Shown piece by piece: positions 1 to 9,139 of a stretch of DNA of 61,881 bases; the first letter of the stretch is position 1; the number at the start of each line of letters is the position of its first letter. Made by a program: the position numbers and the translations under genes. The notes beneath the pieces were generated by a model, which was given only the letters and a program-made list of their open reading frames with translations, was not told where the DNA came from and did no database searches. The DNA is from Aliiroseovarius subalbicans (GTDB taxonomy: Bacteria; Pseudomonadota; Alphaproteobacteria; Rhodobacterales; Rhodobacteraceae): contig NZ_JALBYQ010000008.1 of the NCBI RefSeq assembly GCF_022678625.1, forward strand, positions 1-61,881, written 5' to 3'.

Positions 1-72
<72 letters not shown>

Positions 73-79
73 ATATTAC

Positions 80-113
80 AAAACCCCCGCTCCAGAAATG
101 GCGCGGGGGTTTT
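80..113 (+). terminator. Rho-independent terminator after tRNA-fMet
   Basis: The arms ACCCCCGC and GCGGGGGT close a short loop and are followed by TTTT. The hairpin begins only 8 bases after the tRNA CCA end, so it probably ends the tRNA transcript and separates it from rplB. Confidence 0.85.
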
Positions 114-422
114 GTGTGGAAACAGCGTAAGGGGTGCGTGCCAAACGCGCGCTTTGACGAGGCCACTTCCAAGCTGCGGGTCACAAAGTTCGGACGAGGC
201 CACAGAAGCTCGGTTTCACCCTATAGACACCCCCATCCATCCCTGTTACATCCCGCAGGTCGCGTGGCCTCGGATTCGTTCCGGGGCCTCAGACATTTGG
301 AATTTGGGAACCTTCGGGGGCCTATAACACGGTCACCTGCCACATGCAGGGGGCTTAACATGAAGAGCGGTGATGGCGGGTAAACTCGCTGCATCTCTCA
401 AGCTAAACGGAAGACAGAAAGC
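114..422 (+). promoter_or_regulatory. Leader region of rplB; no gene seen
   Basis: This 309-base stretch has no convincing gene. It holds an 11-base direct repeat GACGAGGCCAC at 156-166 and 193-203, whose core is matched in inverted form by GTGGCCTCG at 264-272, so the RNA could form alternative stems. A TATAGAC sequence at 222-228 resembles the -10 elements of other translation genes in this window, but I see no good -35 at 16-19 bases. The region probably carries the rplB promoter and an untranslated leader; that is inferred from the terminator upstream. Confidence 0.4.
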
Positions 423-1265
423 ATGGCACTTAAGTCGTACAAACCGACGACGCCAGGCCAGCGTGGGCTGGTTCTGATCGACCGTTCGGAGCTTTGGAAA
501 GGACGTCCCGTCAAATCCCTGACTGAGGGTTTGACGAAATCGGGCGGCCGGAACAACACCGGACGGATCACGTCGCGTCGCCGTGGTGGGGGCGCAAAGC
601 GTCTTTACCGCATCGTTGATTTCAAACGGAACAAGTTTGACGTCGCAGCAACCGTGGAACGGATCGAATATGACCCGAACCGGACCGCCTTCATCGCATT
701 GGTGAAGTATGAAGACGGCGAGCAGGCCTATATCCTGGCCCCGCAGCGTCTGGCGGTTGGTGATCAGGTGATCGCGTCCGCAAAGGCCGACATCAAGCCC
801 GGCAACGCAATGCCCTTCTCGGGCATGCCCATCGGCACCATCGTGCACAACATCGAGATGAAGCCCGGCAAAGGCGGTCAGATCGCCCGTGCTGCTGGCA
901 CCTACGCCCAGTTCGTGGGTCGTGACGGTGGTTACGCTCAGATCCGCCTGTCCTCGGGTGAACTGCGCATGGTTCGTCAGGAATGCATGGCCACCGTTGG
1001 TGCCGTGTCGAACCCCGACAACTCGAACCAGAACTTCGGTAAGGCTGGCCGCATGCGTCACAAGGGCATCCGCCCGTCTGTGCGTGGTGTTGTCATGAAC
1101 CCCGTCGATCACCCGCATGGTGGTGGTGAGGGTCGGACCTCGGGTGGTCGTCACCCGGTCACGCCCTGGGGCAAACCGACCAAGGGTGCGCGCACCCGGA
1201 ACAAGAACAAGGCGTCGTCGAAGCTGATCATCCGCTCGCGTCACGCTAAGAAAAAGGGCCGGTAA
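423..1265 (+). CDS. rplB: 50S ribosomal protein L2
   Basis: This 280-residue protein is a full-length L2, a primary 23S rRNA-binding protein needed for subunit association and peptidyl transferase activity. The hallmark HPHGGGEGR stretch is at about residues 230-238, including the conserved histidine near the peptidyl transferase centre, and the basic C-terminal tail is intact. It is the first visible gene of an rplB-rpsS-rplV-rpsC-rplP run and lies 2 bases before rpsS. Its expected upstream partner rplW is not adjacent; a tRNA and a terminator lie there instead. Confidence 0.99.
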   Translation: MALKSYKPTTPGQRGLVLIDRSELWKGRPVKSLTEGLTKSGGRNNTGRITSRRRGGGAKRLYRIVDFKRNKFDVAATVERIEYDPNRTAFIALVKYEDGEQAYILAPQRLAVGDQVIASAKADIKPGNAMPFSGMPIGTIVHNIEMKPGKGGQIARAAGTYAQFVGRDGGYAQIRLSSGELRMVRQECMATVGAVSNPDNSNQNFGKAGRMRHKGIRPSVRGVVMNPVDHPHGGGEGRTSGGRHPVTPWGKPTKGARTRNKNKASSKLIIRSRHAKKKGR

Positions 1266-1267
1266 TC

Positions 1268-1546
1268 ATGTCGCGTTCTGTATGGAAAGGCCCGTTCGTC
1301 GACTCCTATGTGCTGAAGAAAGCCGAGAAGTCGAAAGAATCCGGTCGCAACGAAGTCATCAAAATCTGGTCGCGCCGCTCGACGATCCTGCCCCAATTCG
1401 TGGGCCTGACGTTTGGCGTTTACAACGGCCGGAAACACATCCCTGTCAACGTCACGGAAGACATGATTGGTCAGAAGTTCGGTGAGTATTCGCCGACCCG
1501 CACCTATTATGGCCACGCCGCCGACAAAAAAGCGAAGCGGAAGTAA
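1268..1546 (+). CDS. rpsS: 30S ribosomal protein S19
   Basis: This 92-residue protein has the S19 start [12 protein letters not shown] and the conserved C-terminal half running from [13 protein letters not shown] to the basic tail. S19 pairs with S13 in the head of the small subunit near the A-site tRNA. It lies 2 bases after rplB and 3 bases before rplV, the usual order, so it is cotranscribed with both. Length and sequence match the family with nothing missing. Confidence 0.99.
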   Translation: MSRSVWKGPFVDSYVLKKAEKSKESGRNEVIKIWSRRSTILPQFVGLTFGVYNGRKHIPVNVTEDMIGQKFGEYSPTRTYYGHAADKKAKRK

Positions 1547-1549
1547 GCC

Positions 1550-1930
1550 ATGAGCAAGGATAAAAATCCCCGCCGCGTGGCAGACAACGAAGCAATGGCG
1601 AAAACCAAGATGCTTCGTACCAGCCCGCAAAAACTGAACCTGGTCGCACAGATGATCCGTGGCAAGAAGGTTGATCGCGCTCTGACCGATCTGACGTTCT
1701 CGAACAAGCGGATCGCGCAGGACGTGAAGAAATGCCTTCAGTCCGCGATCGCAAATGCCGAAAACAACCACAACCTGGACGTCGATGAACTGATCGTCGC
1801 CGAGGCATGGGTTGGCAAGAACCTGACCATGAAACGCGGTCGCCCGCGGGCCCGTGGTCGTTTCGGCAAGATCATGAAGCCGTTCGCGGAACTCACGATC
1901 AAAGTGCGTCAAGTTGAGGAGCAAGCCTGA
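1550..1930 (+). CDS. rplV: 50S ribosomal protein L22
   Basis: L22 lines the nascent-peptide exit tunnel. The 126-residue protein carries the C-terminal [15 protein letters not shown] loop segment followed by the conserved beta strand ELTIKV. It has a leader of about 15 residues before the family core, which starts near [11 protein letters not shown], as is common in alphaproteobacteria. A start at that internal methionine is possible, but the first ATG sits 3 bases after rpsS with good spacing. Its TGA overlaps the rpsC ATG by one base, so the two are translationally coupled. Confidence 0.99.
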   Translation: MSKDKNPRRVADNEAMAKTKMLRTSPQKLNLVAQMIRGKKVDRALTDLTFSNKRIAQDVKKCLQSAIANAENNHNLDVDELIVAEAWVGKNLTMKRGRPRARGRFGKIMKPFAELTIKVRQVEEQA

Positions 1931-2637
1931 TGGGTAACAAAGTCAATCCGATCGGCATGCGCCTTCAGGTCAACCGCACCTGGGACAGCCGCTGGTATGC
2001 CGACACCAAAGACTATGGTGATCTGCTGCTGGAAGATCTGAAAATCCGCGACTTCATCAAAGAAGAGTGCAAGCAAGCCGGCGTCAGCCGTGTGATCATC
2101 GAACGTCCGCACAAGAAGTGCCGCGTGACCGTTCACACCGCCCGTCCCGGCGTCATCATCGGCAAGAAAGGCGCAGACATCGAAACCCTGCGTCGCAAGA
2201 TCGCCAAGATGACCGACAGCGAACTGCACCTGAACATTGTCGAAGTCCGCAAGCCCGAGCTGGACGCTGCCCTGGTCGCTGAGTCGATCGCGCAGCAGCT
2301 GGAACGCCGTGTTGCTTTCCGTCGCGCCATCAAACGTGCGGCACAGAACGCAACCCGCATGGGCGCCCTGGGCATCAAGATCAACGTCGCTGGCCGTCTT
2401 GGCGGCGCCGAGATCGCCCGGACCGAGTGGACGCGCGAAGGTCGTGTGCCTCTGCACACGCTGCGTGCTGACATCGATTATGCACACTGCGAAGCGATGA
2501 CTGCTTATGGCATCATCGGGATCAAGGTCTGGATCTACAAGGGTGAGATCATGGAGCACGATCCTGCTGCGCATGACCGTCGTCTCGCTGAACTCCAAGA
2601 AGGTCCCGCGCCCCGTGGCGCCGGCGGCCGTCGTTAA
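1930..2637 (+). CDS. rpsC: 30S ribosomal protein S3
   Basis: This 235-residue S3 binds the 16S rRNA 3' domain and forms part of the mRNA entry tunnel. The type-2 KH domain motif GVIIGKKG lies at about residues 74-81, and the C-terminal S3 domain contains [10 protein letters not shown]. The glycine-rich basic tail (APRGAGGRR) is normal. The ATG overlaps the rplV stop as TGATG. It is followed 13 bases later by rplP. Confidence 0.99.
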   Translation: MGNKVNPIGMRLQVNRTWDSRWYADTKDYGDLLLEDLKIRDFIKEECKQAGVSRVIIERPHKKCRVTVHTARPGVIIGKKGADIETLRRKIAKMTDSELHLNIVEVRKPELDAALVAESIAQQLERRVAFRRAIKRAAQNATRMGALGIKINVAGRLGGAEIARTEWTREGRVPLHTLRADIDYAHCEAMTAYGIIGIKVWIYKGEIMEHDPAAHDRRLAELQEGPAPRGAGGRR

Positions 2638-2650
2638 GGAGGCATGAAAA

Positions 2651-3064
2651 ATGCTGCAACCGAAGCGCACTAAATTTCGCAAGATGCACAAGGGCCGGAT
2701 CAAGGGCCAAGCCAAAGGTGGCTCGGACCTGAACTTTGGCACCTATGGTCTGAAAGCGGTCGAGCCGGAGCGTGTCACCGCGCGCCAGATCGAAGCCGCA
2801 CGTCGTGCCATGACGCGTCACATGAAGCGTCAAGGCCGTGTCTGGATCCGCATCTTCCCGGACACCCCGGTGACCTCCAAGCCCGTCGAAGTTCGGATGG
2901 GTAAAGGTAAAGGTTCCGTGGATTTCTGGGCCTGCAAAGTGAAGCCGGGCCGCGTTATGTTCGAAATCGACGGTGTCGATGAAGTGACTGCCCGCGAAGC
3001 CCTGCGCCTTGCCGCCATGAAGCTGCCGGTGAAAACCCGCACCGTGGTGCGTGAAGACTGGTAA
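2651..3064 (+). CDS. rplP: 50S ribosomal protein L16
   Basis: This 137-residue L16 contacts A-site tRNA and helps organise the peptidyl transferase region. The N-terminus [16 protein letters not shown] and the [10 protein letters not shown] segment are typical. It is the last gene of the first ribosomal run: the usual next gene, rpmC, does not follow directly but begins about 1.7 kb downstream, after two genes on the opposite strand. A structured, non-coding stretch and a terminator follow it. Confidence 0.99.
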   Translation: MLQPKRTKFRKMHKGRIKGQAKGGSDLNFGTYGLKAVEPERVTARQIEAARRAMTRHMKRQGRVWIRIFPDTPVTSKPVEVRMGKGKGSVDFWACKVKPGRVMFEIDGVDEVTAREALRLAAMKLPVKTRTVVREDW

Positions 3065-3067
3065 AAA

Positions 3068-3140
3068 GGTGCGGTTCGCGCAAGCGAACCGTCGCCAGTG
3101 CGGTGAAGTGAGTTTCTGAAAGAAACTTGCGGACCGCACC
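3068..3140 (+). other. Predicted three-way RNA structure after rplP
   Basis: An outer stem pairs GGTGCGG (3068-3074) with CCGCACC (3134-3140). Inside it sit a perfect hairpin, CGGTTCGC with GCGAACCG around GCAA (3072-3091, sharing bases with the outer stem), and another, AGTTTCT with AGAAACT around GAA (3111-3127). It lies 3 bases after the rplP stop and just before a terminator. It could stabilise the 3' end of the ribosomal mRNA or be a dispersed palindromic repeat; which of these cannot be told here. Confidence 0.5.
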
Positions 3141-3154
3141 CCGTTAAGAAAAAA

Positions 3155-3184
3155 GAACCCCCGCTGAGCAATCGGCGGGGGTTC
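3155..3184. terminator. Bidirectional terminator between rplP and the hemerythrin-like gene
   Basis: GAACCCCCGC pairs with GCGGGGGTTC. On the plus strand the following bases are only moderately T-rich; on the minus strand the stem is followed by a run of six Ts. It therefore probably stops both the rplP transcript and the converging oxygenase-hemerythrin transcript. Confidence 0.8.
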
Positions 3185-3324
3185 TGTCATTCAGAGCAAA
3201 CAAATGTGTGACCCAGTATCAACGCGGAAAGGGTGGGCTTTGGGGAGTGGTCGTTAAGCCGGCCGGCAAATTGTGAAAGAAGGGATGAGGTGTCAGACGC
3301 TGTCGCGAAACTTCAAGGTGACAT

Positions 3325-3906
3325 TCATATCCCGATCCCCAACACCCCTATTGCCTCTTCCAGCTGGGTTTCTTCATAGCCGAAATGCGAGCGTACAACG
3401 GTTTCCAATTGCCGGAACACCGCGCGCGTGGCGTCAAACTTTTTCTGATCCACGTCGAACATCAACGTCATTGAGGCGCGCTCTAGTCGGACCAGCAGTT
3501 CATGCACAACCCTGTGCTCTTCCTGCAGGCGGGTGACGACCGCGCGCAGCGCATCGTTGCCGCTCTGTGCGAGTTGCGGGAAAAGGCTATATTCCTCGGC
3601 GTCGTGGTGAAACGTCAGGACTTTGCATTCGCGCCCGCAGAGCGAGCCGAATTGCCGCACATTCTGGGCAAACTCGGCCGAGCCCAAAGCGTCTGACAGA
3701 TCCCTTCCAGACGCCTCGCCAGTCTCGATCTGGTCCAGCACGATGCCGATCCGCCCAAGGTCGTTCAGGTGCATCCGGTGGATGGCCGCCAAGCGCTTTC
3801 CCACGCGTCGATCTGCATCGGTCGCCTTGGGAAAGGCGGGTGCCAATGGGCGGTTTCCAAAATCAACCGTCAGGTCGGCAAGAGGGGTGTCGGCCAGGTC
3901 GCCCAA
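3325..3906 (-). CDS. Hemerythrin HHE-domain protein
   Basis: This 193-residue, soluble, helical protein carries the hemerythrin-like ligand pattern: H46, H101 with E105 (HxxxE), H131 and H135, and H174 with E178 (HxxxE). Such proteins bind a di-iron centre that senses or carries O2 or NO; the exact role here is unknown. It starts 4 bases after the 2OG-Fe(II) oxygenase-like gene, so the two form an operon of iron-binding proteins. The first usable start is TTG at 3906, and the true start could differ by a few residues. The pair is oriented against, and inserted into, the ribosomal protein cluster. Confidence 0.82.
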   Translation of the reverse strand: MGDLADTPLADLTVDFGNRPLAPAFPKATDADRRVGKRLAAIHRMHLNDLGRIGIVLDQIETGEASGRDLSDALGSAEFAQNVRQFGSLCGRECKVLTFHHDAEEYSLFPQLAQSGNDALRAVVTRLQEEHRVVHELLVRLERASMTLMFDVDQKKFDATRAVFRQLETVVRSHFGYEETQLEEAIGVLGIGI

Positions 3907-3910
3907 GCGG

Positions 3911-4534
3911 TCAGTCGCCCCACTTGTAGTTGAAACTCACCGATATCCGTTCTTCTTCGGACTGGTTCATCAGAACCTCATGGCGCAGCCAGCTTTCCCA
4001 CAGCAGTACGTCGCCCACCTGGGGCTTGGCATAGATGAAACTCTGCATCTCGCGCCGGGCGTGTTTGGTCCGGGGCGGGGCGGCCATCATGCTTGCATGG
4101 CGTGGGTCCTCGAACCGGAGGGGTGAGGCGCCTTCGGGCATGGCCACATAGGTCGTGCCGGAAATCACCGAATGCGGGTGGATATGGGCCGAGTGGTATC
4201 CGCCTTCGGGAAGGATGTTGATCCACAGGTCTTCCAGCACCAGCTTGCGCCCATCCAGATTGAATTCCAGATCCCGGCAAAACGCCTTCACGTGTTTGTT
4301 CAGAACCTTCCTAAGGTCCTTGAACACCGGCGAGCGCCAGGTCAGGTCATCCAGCGACGCATAAGAGGTATAGCCCGGGTATCCGTTTTCCTCGCACCAA
4401 TCCTGACCAGCCTCATCTTCCTCGGCAATGGCCCAGCAGGACGCTTCCAGTTCCTCCGGGTCGATGGGCTTGCCCAACTCAGACAAGGCGGCGTGATACA
4501 GGCGGGTGACGAAGAGTGATTCAATCTGTGACAT
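3911..4534 (-). CDS. Putative 2OG-Fe(II) oxygenase (TIGR02466-like)
   Basis: This 207-residue protein resembles the TIGR02466 family of putative 2-oxoglutarate/Fe(II) oxygenases. The HIHPH motif at residues 117-121 and H185 (in LRHEV) are candidate iron ligands, and R196 in the ERISVSFNY strand is a candidate 2-oxoglutarate contact. The ATG at 4534 is preferred over a GTG at 4561 because the family core begins at MSQIESLF; no strong ribosome binding site supports either. It is upstream of, and probably cotranscribed with, the hemerythrin-like gene. The substrate is unknown. Confidence 0.75.
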   Translation of the reverse strand: MSQIESLFVTRLYHAALSELGKPIDPEELEASCWAIAEEDEAGQDWCEENGYPGYTSYASLDDLTWRSPVFKDLRKVLNKHVKAFCRDLEFNLDGRKLVLEDLWINILPEGGYHSAHIHPHSVISGTTYVAMPEGASPLRFEDPRHASMMAAPPRTKHARREMQSFIYAKPQVGDVLLWESWLRHEVLMNQSEEERISVSFNYKWGD

Positions 4535-4618
4535 GGCGCAGGTGATAGCGCAGCCGCGCACAAAGCGCGAGGGGGCATCACGCCACGGGCTGTAACTGCA
4601 GAAAATGCCAAGTTTCCC

Positions 4619-4647
4619 TTGCCCTCACAGGGTGGCTCTCGTATAGA
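4619..4647 (+). promoter_or_regulatory. Candidate sigma-70 promoter for rpmC
   Basis: TTGCCC (4619-4624) and TATAGA (4642-4647) are spaced by 17 bases. The site is the best match in the 232 bases before rpmC, which need their own promoter because two opposite-strand genes separate rpmC from rplP. The -10 is part of TATAGAC, which also occurs in the rpmH promoter. Confidence 0.55.
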
Positions 4648-4766
4648 CGCCCATCTCGCGGATTCCGGGCAACCGGGATTCGTGTGTTTTGTCATTCATC
4701 CATCAGGATACGGGTGACCCTGTGCAAATGTCGGGGGCTCGCTGGTGATGTGGAAAGGAAAAGGCG

Positions 4767-4973
4767 ATGAACGCCAAGGAACTGAACGATAAGAGCCCGG
4801 AAGAGCTGCGCGATGCGCTGTCCGAGCTGAAGAAAGAATCCTTCAATCTGCGTTTTCAGCAGGCTTCGGGGGCTCTGGAAAACACCGCGCGTGTTCGCCA
4901 GGTGCGCCGTGACGCAGCCCGCGTTAAGACCGTTTTGAACCAAAAAGCTGCCGCCGCAGCTGCGACCGAGTAA
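4767..4973 (+). CDS. rpmC: 50S ribosomal protein L29
   Basis: L29 is a small two-helix protein at the tunnel exit, where trigger factor and SRP dock. This 68-residue copy has the [18 protein letters not shown] helix and the second helix with [19 protein letters not shown]. An alanine-rich tail follows. It heads the second ribosomal run, and GGAAAGGAAAAGG upstream provides a ribosome binding site. rpsQ follows after 14 bases. Confidence 0.98.
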   Translation: MNAKELNDKSPEELRDALSELKKESFNLRFQQASGALENTARVRQVRRDAARVKTVLNQKAAAAAATE

Positions 4974-4987
4974 GGGGAGCCTGAGAT

Positions 4988-5218
4988 ATGCCCAAACGTA
5001 TTCTGAACGGCACCGTGACCTCGGACGCCAACGCCCAAACCGTGACCGTGAGCGTCGAGCGTCGCTTCACACACCCGGTTCTGAAGAAAACCATTCGTAA
5101 GTCCAAGAAATACCGGGCTCACGATGAAAAGAACGCTTTCAAGACCGGCGACAAAGTCCGCATTCAGGAATGCGCGCCGAAATCGAAAACGAAACGCTGG
5201 GAGGTTCTGGAGGCGTAA
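4988..5218 (+). CDS. rpsQ: 30S ribosomal protein S17
   Basis: This 76-residue S17 is an OB-fold protein binding the 5' domain of 16S rRNA. The start [12 protein letters not shown] and the central segment with [19 protein letters not shown] match the family, as does the [18 protein letters not shown] strand near the end. It lies between rpmC and rplN in the standard order. A 76-base spacer separates it from rplN. Confidence 0.98.
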   Translation: MPKRILNGTVTSDANAQTVTVSVERRFTHPVLKKTIRKSKKYRAHDEKNAFKTGDKVRIQECAPKSKTKRWEVLEA

Positions 5219-5294
5219 GCCGACAGACCTGACAGTCAGTCGAAACCCTGGGGACCTGGCAATGCATCGCCCCCCATAGGTCGGGAGAAACCAA

Positions 5295-5663
5295 ATGATC
5301 CAGATGCAGACCAACCTGGATGTTGCTGACAACAGCGGCGCACGCCGTGTTCAGTGCATCAAGGTCCTGGGTGGCTCCAAGCGGAAGTACGCAAGCGTCG
5401 GTGACGTTATCGTCGTGTCCGTGAAGGAAGCCATCCCGCGCGGCCGCGTGAAGAAAGGTGACGTCCGTAAGGCCGTCGTCGTGCGCACCGCCAAAGAGGT
5501 CCGTCGTGAAGACGGCACCGCCATCCGCTTCGACCGCAACGCGGCCGTCATCCTGAACAACAACAACGAGCCGATGGGCACCCGGATCTTTGGACCGGTC
5601 GTCCGTGAACTGCGCGCGAAGAACTTCATGAAGATCATCTCGCTGGCTCCGGAGGTGCTGTGA
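5295..5663 (+). CDS. rplN: 50S ribosomal protein L14
   Basis: This 122-residue protein has exactly the usual L14 length. L14 contacts L19 and the small subunit in intersubunit bridges. The start [19 protein letters not shown] and the segment [16 protein letters not shown] are near-invariant in the family. The ATG follows a GGGAGAAACC ribosome binding site and rplX follows after a single base. Confidence 0.99.
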   Translation: MIQMQTNLDVADNSGARRVQCIKVLGGSKRKYASVGDVIVVSVKEAIPRGRVKKGDVRKAVVVRTAKEVRREDGTAIRFDRNAAVILNNNNEPMGTRIFGPVVRELRAKNFMKIISLAPEVL

Positions 5664-5664
5664 T

Positions 5665-5970
5665 ATGGCTGCTAAGCTGAAAAAGGGCGACAAGGTCGTC
5701 GTGCTGGCCGGCAAGGACAAGGGCAAAGAGGGCGAAATCTCGTCCGTGAACCCGAAGTCCGGCAAGGCCATCGTGGACGGCGTGAACATCGCCATCCGTC
5801 ACATCAAGCAAAGCCAGACCTCGCAAGGTGGTCGCGTCCCGCAAGCGATGCCGATCGACCTGTCGAACCTGGCACTGCTGGATTCGAAAGGCAAAGCGAC
5901 CCGCGTCGGCTTCCGTGAGGAAGACGGCAAGAAGGTCCGTTTCGCAAAAACCACCGGGGAGGCCGTCTGA
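5665..5970 (+). CDS. rplX: 50S ribosomal protein L24
   Basis: L24 is an early assembly initiator protein near the tunnel exit. This 101-residue copy opens with a KOW motif ([18 protein letters not shown], about residues 6-23). It starts 1 base after rplN, and its TGA overlaps the rplE ATG (TGATG), so the three genes are tightly coupled. Length and sequence are ordinary for an alphaproteobacterium. Confidence 0.99.
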   Translation: MAAKLKKGDKVVVLAGKDKGKEGEISSVNPKSGKAIVDGVNIAIRHIKQSQTSQGGRVPQAMPIDLSNLALLDSKGKATRVGFREEDGKKVRFAKTTGEAV

Positions 5971-6530
5971 TGTTGGACCAAGCAACCTACACCCCGCGTC
6001 TGAAGACGGTATACGCCGACACGATCCGCCCCGCTCTGAAGGAAGAATTTTCCTACAAGAACGACATGCAGATCCCGTCGCTGGAAAAGATCGTGCTGAA
6101 CATCGGCTGCGGTGCCGCTGCGGTTCGCGACTCGAAGAAGGCCAAATCGGCCATCGAGGATCTGACCAAGATCGCCGGTCAGCAGGCCGTCGGCACCAAG
6201 GCGCGCAAGTCGCACGCCCCGTTCCGTCTGCGTGAAGGCATGATCATCGGCGCCAAGGTCACTCTGCGTGGCGATCGCATGTTTGAATTCCTTGATCGTC
6301 TGGTCACCATCGCCCTGCCGCGCGTCCGCGACTTCCGTGGCGTGAAGCCGAGCTTCGATGGTCGTGGCAACTTCGCCATGGGCCTGAAAGAGCACATCGT
6401 CTTCCCGGAAATCGACTTTGATAAAGTCGATGAGAACTGGGGCATGGACATCGTGATCACCACCAACGCGAACACCGACGCGGAAGCAAAGAGCCTGTTG
6501 AAGCATTTCAACATGCCCTTCAACAGCTGA
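5970..6530 (+). CDS. rplE: 50S ribosomal protein L5
   Basis: This 186-residue L5 binds 5S rRNA and contacts P-site tRNA and S13. The family segments [11 protein letters not shown] and [16 protein letters not shown] are clear. It overlaps rplX by one base and precedes rpsN by 20 bases. The short C-terminus ending in HFNMPFNS is normal for alphaproteobacteria. Confidence 0.99.
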   Translation: MLDQATYTPRLKTVYADTIRPALKEEFSYKNDMQIPSLEKIVLNIGCGAAAVRDSKKAKSAIEDLTKIAGQQAVGTKARKSHAPFRLREGMIIGAKVTLRGDRMFEFLDRLVTIALPRVRDFRGVKPSFDGRGNFAMGLKEHIVFPEIDFDKVDENWGMDIVITTNANTDAEAKSLLKHFNMPFNS

Positions 6531-6550
6531 TCCGCGGGAAGGAAAAAGAC

Positions 6551-6856
6551 ATGGCTAAGAAAGCAATGATCGAACGCGAGAAGAAGCGTCAGGCGCTGGT
6601 GGAGAAGTATGCCGCCAAACGTGCCGCGCTGAAAGAAATCGCGAATGACGAGAGCAAACCGATGGAAGAGCGCTTCAAGGCGCGCCTGAAGCTTGCAAAA
6701 CTGCCGCGCAACAGCTCGGCGACCCGGCTGCACAACCGTTGCCAGCTGACCGGTCGTCCGCACGCTTACTACCGTAAGCTGAAAGTGTCGCGGATCGCGC
6801 TGCGGGATCTTGGGTCGAATGGCCAGATCCCCGGCATGGTGAAATCGAGCTGGTAA
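6551..6856 (+). CDS. rpsN: 30S ribosomal protein S14, zinc-free form
   Basis: This 101-residue S14 is the long form without paired CxxC zinc ligands; the conserved [15 protein letters not shown]-type segment appears here as [17 protein letters not shown]14 sits in the 30S head. The ATG follows GGAAGGAAAAAG, a strong ribosome binding site, and rpsH follows after 12 bases. Because it does not need zinc, it is the housekeeping copy expected in this operon. Confidence 0.99.
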   Translation: MAKKAMIEREKKRQALVEKYAAKRAALKEIANDESKPMEERFKARLKLAKLPRNSSATRLHNRCQLTGRPHAYYRKLKVSRIALRDLGSNGQIPGMVKSSW

Positions 6857-6868
6857 GGGAGAGAAGAT

Positions 6869-7261
6869 ATGAACGATCCTATCGCAGATATGCTCACCCG
6901 CATCCGCAACTCGCAAATGCGTGGTAAATCCATCGTCTCCACCCCCGCCTCCAAGCTGCGCGCTTGGGTTCTGGATGTGTTGGCCGACGAAGGCTACATC
7001 CGCGGGTATGAAACCGGCACCGATGCCAATGGTCACCCGACCCTTGAGATCGCGCTGAAATACTTCGATGGCACCCCTGTCATTCGTGAGCTGAAGCGGG
7101 TTTCGACCCCCGGCCGCCGCGTCTACATGGGCGTCAAGGATATCCCCGTGGTCCGTCAGGGCCTGGGTGTGTCGATCGTCTCCACGCCCAAGGGCGTGAT
7201 GTCGGACGCAAACGCTCGCAGCCAGAATGTTGGCGGCGAAGTGCTTTGCACCGTGTTCTAA
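6869..7261 (+). CDS. rpsH: 30S ribosomal protein S8
   Basis: This 130-residue S8 is a key binder of the central domain of 16S r[17 protein letters not shown] at the start and [19 protein letters not shown] at the end are the family signatures. In other bacteria S8 represses translation of the spc operon; no such RNA site was identified here. The TAA is followed by AAGGAGGT, which serves rplF. Confidence 0.99.
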   Translation: MNDPIADMLTRIRNSQMRGKSIVSTPASKLRAWVLDVLADEGYIRGYETGTDANGHPTLEIALKYFDGTPVIRELKRVSTPGRRVYMGVKDIPVVRQGLGVSIVSTPKGVMSDANARSQNVGGEVLCTVF

Positions 7262-7271
7262 GGAGGTTCTG

Positions 7272-7805
7272 ATGTCTCGAATTGGTAAACGACCGGTCGA
7301 GCTGCCCACAGGTGTTTCCGCATCTGTGTCTGGCCAGACCGTAGAAGTGAAGGGCCCCAAGGGCGCCCGTAACTTCACCGCCACGGACGATGTCACGATC
7401 AAGGTCGAAGACAACGTCATTTCCGTCGAGCCGCGTGGCAAGTCCAAGCGCGCCCGTCAGCAGTGGGGCATGAGCCGCACACGGGTCGCGAACATGGTCA
7501 CCGGCGTCACCGATGGTTTCAAGAAAGAACTTGAGATCAACGGCGTTGGTTACCGGGCTCAGATGGCAGGGAATACCCTGAAGCTGAACCTGGGCCTGTC
7601 CCACGATGTCGATTATGTCGCCCCCGAAGGTGTGACCGTTACTGCGCCCAAGCAGACGGTCATCATCGTCGAAGGCATCGACGAGCAGGCCGTAGGCCAG
7701 GTCGCCGCCGACATTCGCGCTTGGCGTAAGCCCGAGCCCTACAAGGGCAAAGGTATCAAGTACAAAGATGAATATATCTTCCGCAAGGAAGGTAAGAAGA
7801 AGTAA
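7272..7805 (+). CDS. rplF: 50S ribosomal protein L6
   Basis: L6 lies near the factor-binding site of the large subunit. The start at [12 protein letters not shown] (7272) is chosen because it has an AAGGAGG site 7 bases upstream and matches the family N-terminus; a longer in-frame extension would overlap rpsH. The resulting 177-residue protein has the C-terminal signature [11 protein letters not shown]. rplR follows after 11 bases. Confidence 0.99.
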   Translation: MSRIGKRPVELPTGVSASVSGQTVEVKGPKGARNFTATDDVTIKVEDNVISVEPRGKSKRARQQWGMSRTRVANMVTGVTDGFKKELEINGVGYRAQMAGNTLKLNLGLSHDVDYVAPEGVTVTAPKQTVIIVEGIDEQAVGQVAADIRAWRKPEPYKGKGIKYKDEYIFRKEGKKK

Positions 7806-7816
7806 GGACCAGTCAG

Positions 7817-8176
7817 ATGGCAAACAGCAAACGAGACCTGTTCTTGAAGCGCCGCCTGCGCGTCCGGAACAAACTGCGGAAAACGGCAGACGGGCGCGCC
7901 CGCCTCTCCGTGCACCGTTCGAACAAGAACATCAGCGTTCAGCTGATCGACGATGTGAATGGCGTGACCCTCGCCTCGGCGTCTTCTCTCGAGAAGGATC
8001 TGGGCGTGGTCGGCAAGAACAACGTCGAAGCCGCCGCCAAAGTCGGCACGGCTATCGCAGAACGCGCCAAGAAGGCCAAAGTCAGCGAATGCTACTTTGA
8101 CCGCGGTGGCTTCCTGTTCCACGGCAAAGTGAAGGCCCTGGCCGACGCTGCCCGTGAAGGTGGCCTGAAGTTCTAA
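7817..8176 (+). CDS. rplR: 50S ribosomal protein L18
   Basis: L18 binds 5S rRNA beside L5. This 119-residue copy has the basic N-terminus [12 protein letters not shown], the segment [17 protein letters not shown] and the [21 protein letters not shown]-terminus. It sits between rplF and rpsE, with a 105-base spacer before rpsE. That spacer contains a GGCGGCG/CGCCGCC stem shortly after the stop but no T-run. Confidence 0.99.
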   Translation: MANSKRDLFLKRRLRVRNKLRKTADGRARLSVHRSNKNISVQLIDDVNGVTLASASSLEKDLGVVGKNNVEAAAKVGTAIAERAKKAKVSECYFDRGGFLFHGKVKALADAAREGGLKF

Positions 8177-8281
8177 AGACCTTGAGGGCGGCGTTCGCGC
8201 CGCCCCGATGATCCGGGGGCTTCGGTCCACTTGGATTGACCCCATTCGGCGCGCACGCGCCACCTTGAAAAGGAATGCCAG

Positions 8282-8860
8282 ATGGCAAGAGATGACAATC
8301 GCCGGGGCCGTGGCCGCCGCGAAGAAGAAACCCCGGAATTCGCCGACCGTCTGGTCGCGATCAACCGTGTGTCGAAAACCGTAAAGGGTGGTAAGCGCTT
8401 TGGCTTCGCCGCACTTGTTGTGGTTGGCGACCAGAAAGGCCGCGTCGGCTTTGGCAAAGGTAAGGCCAAGGAGGTCCCCGAGGCCATCCGCAAAGCCACC
8501 GAGCAAGCCAAGCGCCAGATGATCCGCGTGCCGCTGCGCGAAGGCCGCACCCTGCATCACGACATGGCCGGCCGTCACGGCGCTGGCAAAGTCGTCATGC
8601 GCACCGCGCCGGAAGGCACCGGGATCATTGCCGGTGGTCCGATGCGTGCCGTGTTCGAAATGCTGGGCATCAAGGACGTTGTGTCCAAGTCGCTCGGTTC
8701 GCAGAACCCCTATAACATGATCCGCGCCACCATCGACGGTCTGCAGAAAGAAAGCAGCCCTCGCATGGTCGCCCAACGTCGCGGCAAGAAAGTCGCCGAC
8801 ATCCTGGGTGGCAAAGGCGACGCACCGGCCGCCGACGCCGCTGCAGACGCTGACGCGTAA
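8282..8860 (+). CDS. rpsE: 30S ribosomal protein S5
   Basis: S5 contributes to decoding accuracy and to the mRNA entry helicase. This 192-residue copy has the N-terminal double-stranded-RNA-binding domain ([16 protein letters not shown], about residues 38-53) and the C-terminal fold with [14 protein letters not shown]. It ends in a short Ala/Asp-rich tail, an alphaproteobacterial extension. rpmD follows after 13 bases. Confidence 0.99.
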   Translation: MARDDNRRGRGRREEETPEFADRLVAINRVSKTVKGGKRFGFAALVVVGDQKGRVGFGKGKAKEVPEAIRKATEQAKRQMIRVPLREGRTLHHDMAGRHGAGKVVMRTAPEGTGIIAGGPMRAVFEMLGIKDVVSKSLGSQNPYNMIRATIDGLQKESSPRMVAQRRGKKVADILGGKGDAPAADAAADADA

Positions 8861-8873
8861 GGAGACCTGACCA

Positions 8874-9062
8874 ATGGCAAAAACCATCGTTGTGAAACAG
8901 ATCGGTTCCCCGATCCGTCGCCCCGCCAAACAGCGCCAGACGCTGATCGGCCTGGGCCTGAACAAGATGCACAAGACCCGCGAACTCGAAGACACCCCCG
9001 CCGTGCGCGGCATGGTCGCTTCGATCCCGCACATGGTTGAGATCATCGAAGAGAAAGGCTGA
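8874..9062 (+). CDS. rpmD: 50S ribosomal protein L30
   Basis: This 62-residue protein is L30: the segments [19 protein letters not shown] and [15 protein letters not shown] are characteristic. L30 is a small globular protein binding 23S rRNA. It is preceded by a GGAGACC ribosome binding site. Instead of rplO, a strong terminator follows 28 bases after the stop, so it ends its transcription unit. Confidence 0.98.
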   Translation: MAKTIVVKQIGSPIRRPAKQRQTLIGLGLNKMHKTRELEDTPAVRGMVASIPHMVEIIEEKG

Positions 9063-9089
9063 TTTCAGCCCCTCATGTGAGATTTGAAG

Positions 9090-9127
9090 CGCCCCGGTCT
9101 GGAATGGCCGGGGCGTTTTTTGTTTTT
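9090..9127 (+). terminator. Strong rho-independent terminator after rpmD
   Basis: CGCCCCGG (9090-9097) pairs with CCGGGGCG (9108-9115), followed by six Ts, a G and five Ts. Such a terminator between rpmD and rplO is unexpected, since these genes are normally cotranscribed. Confidence 0.9.
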
Positions 9128-9139
9128 GGAGGATTTAGA

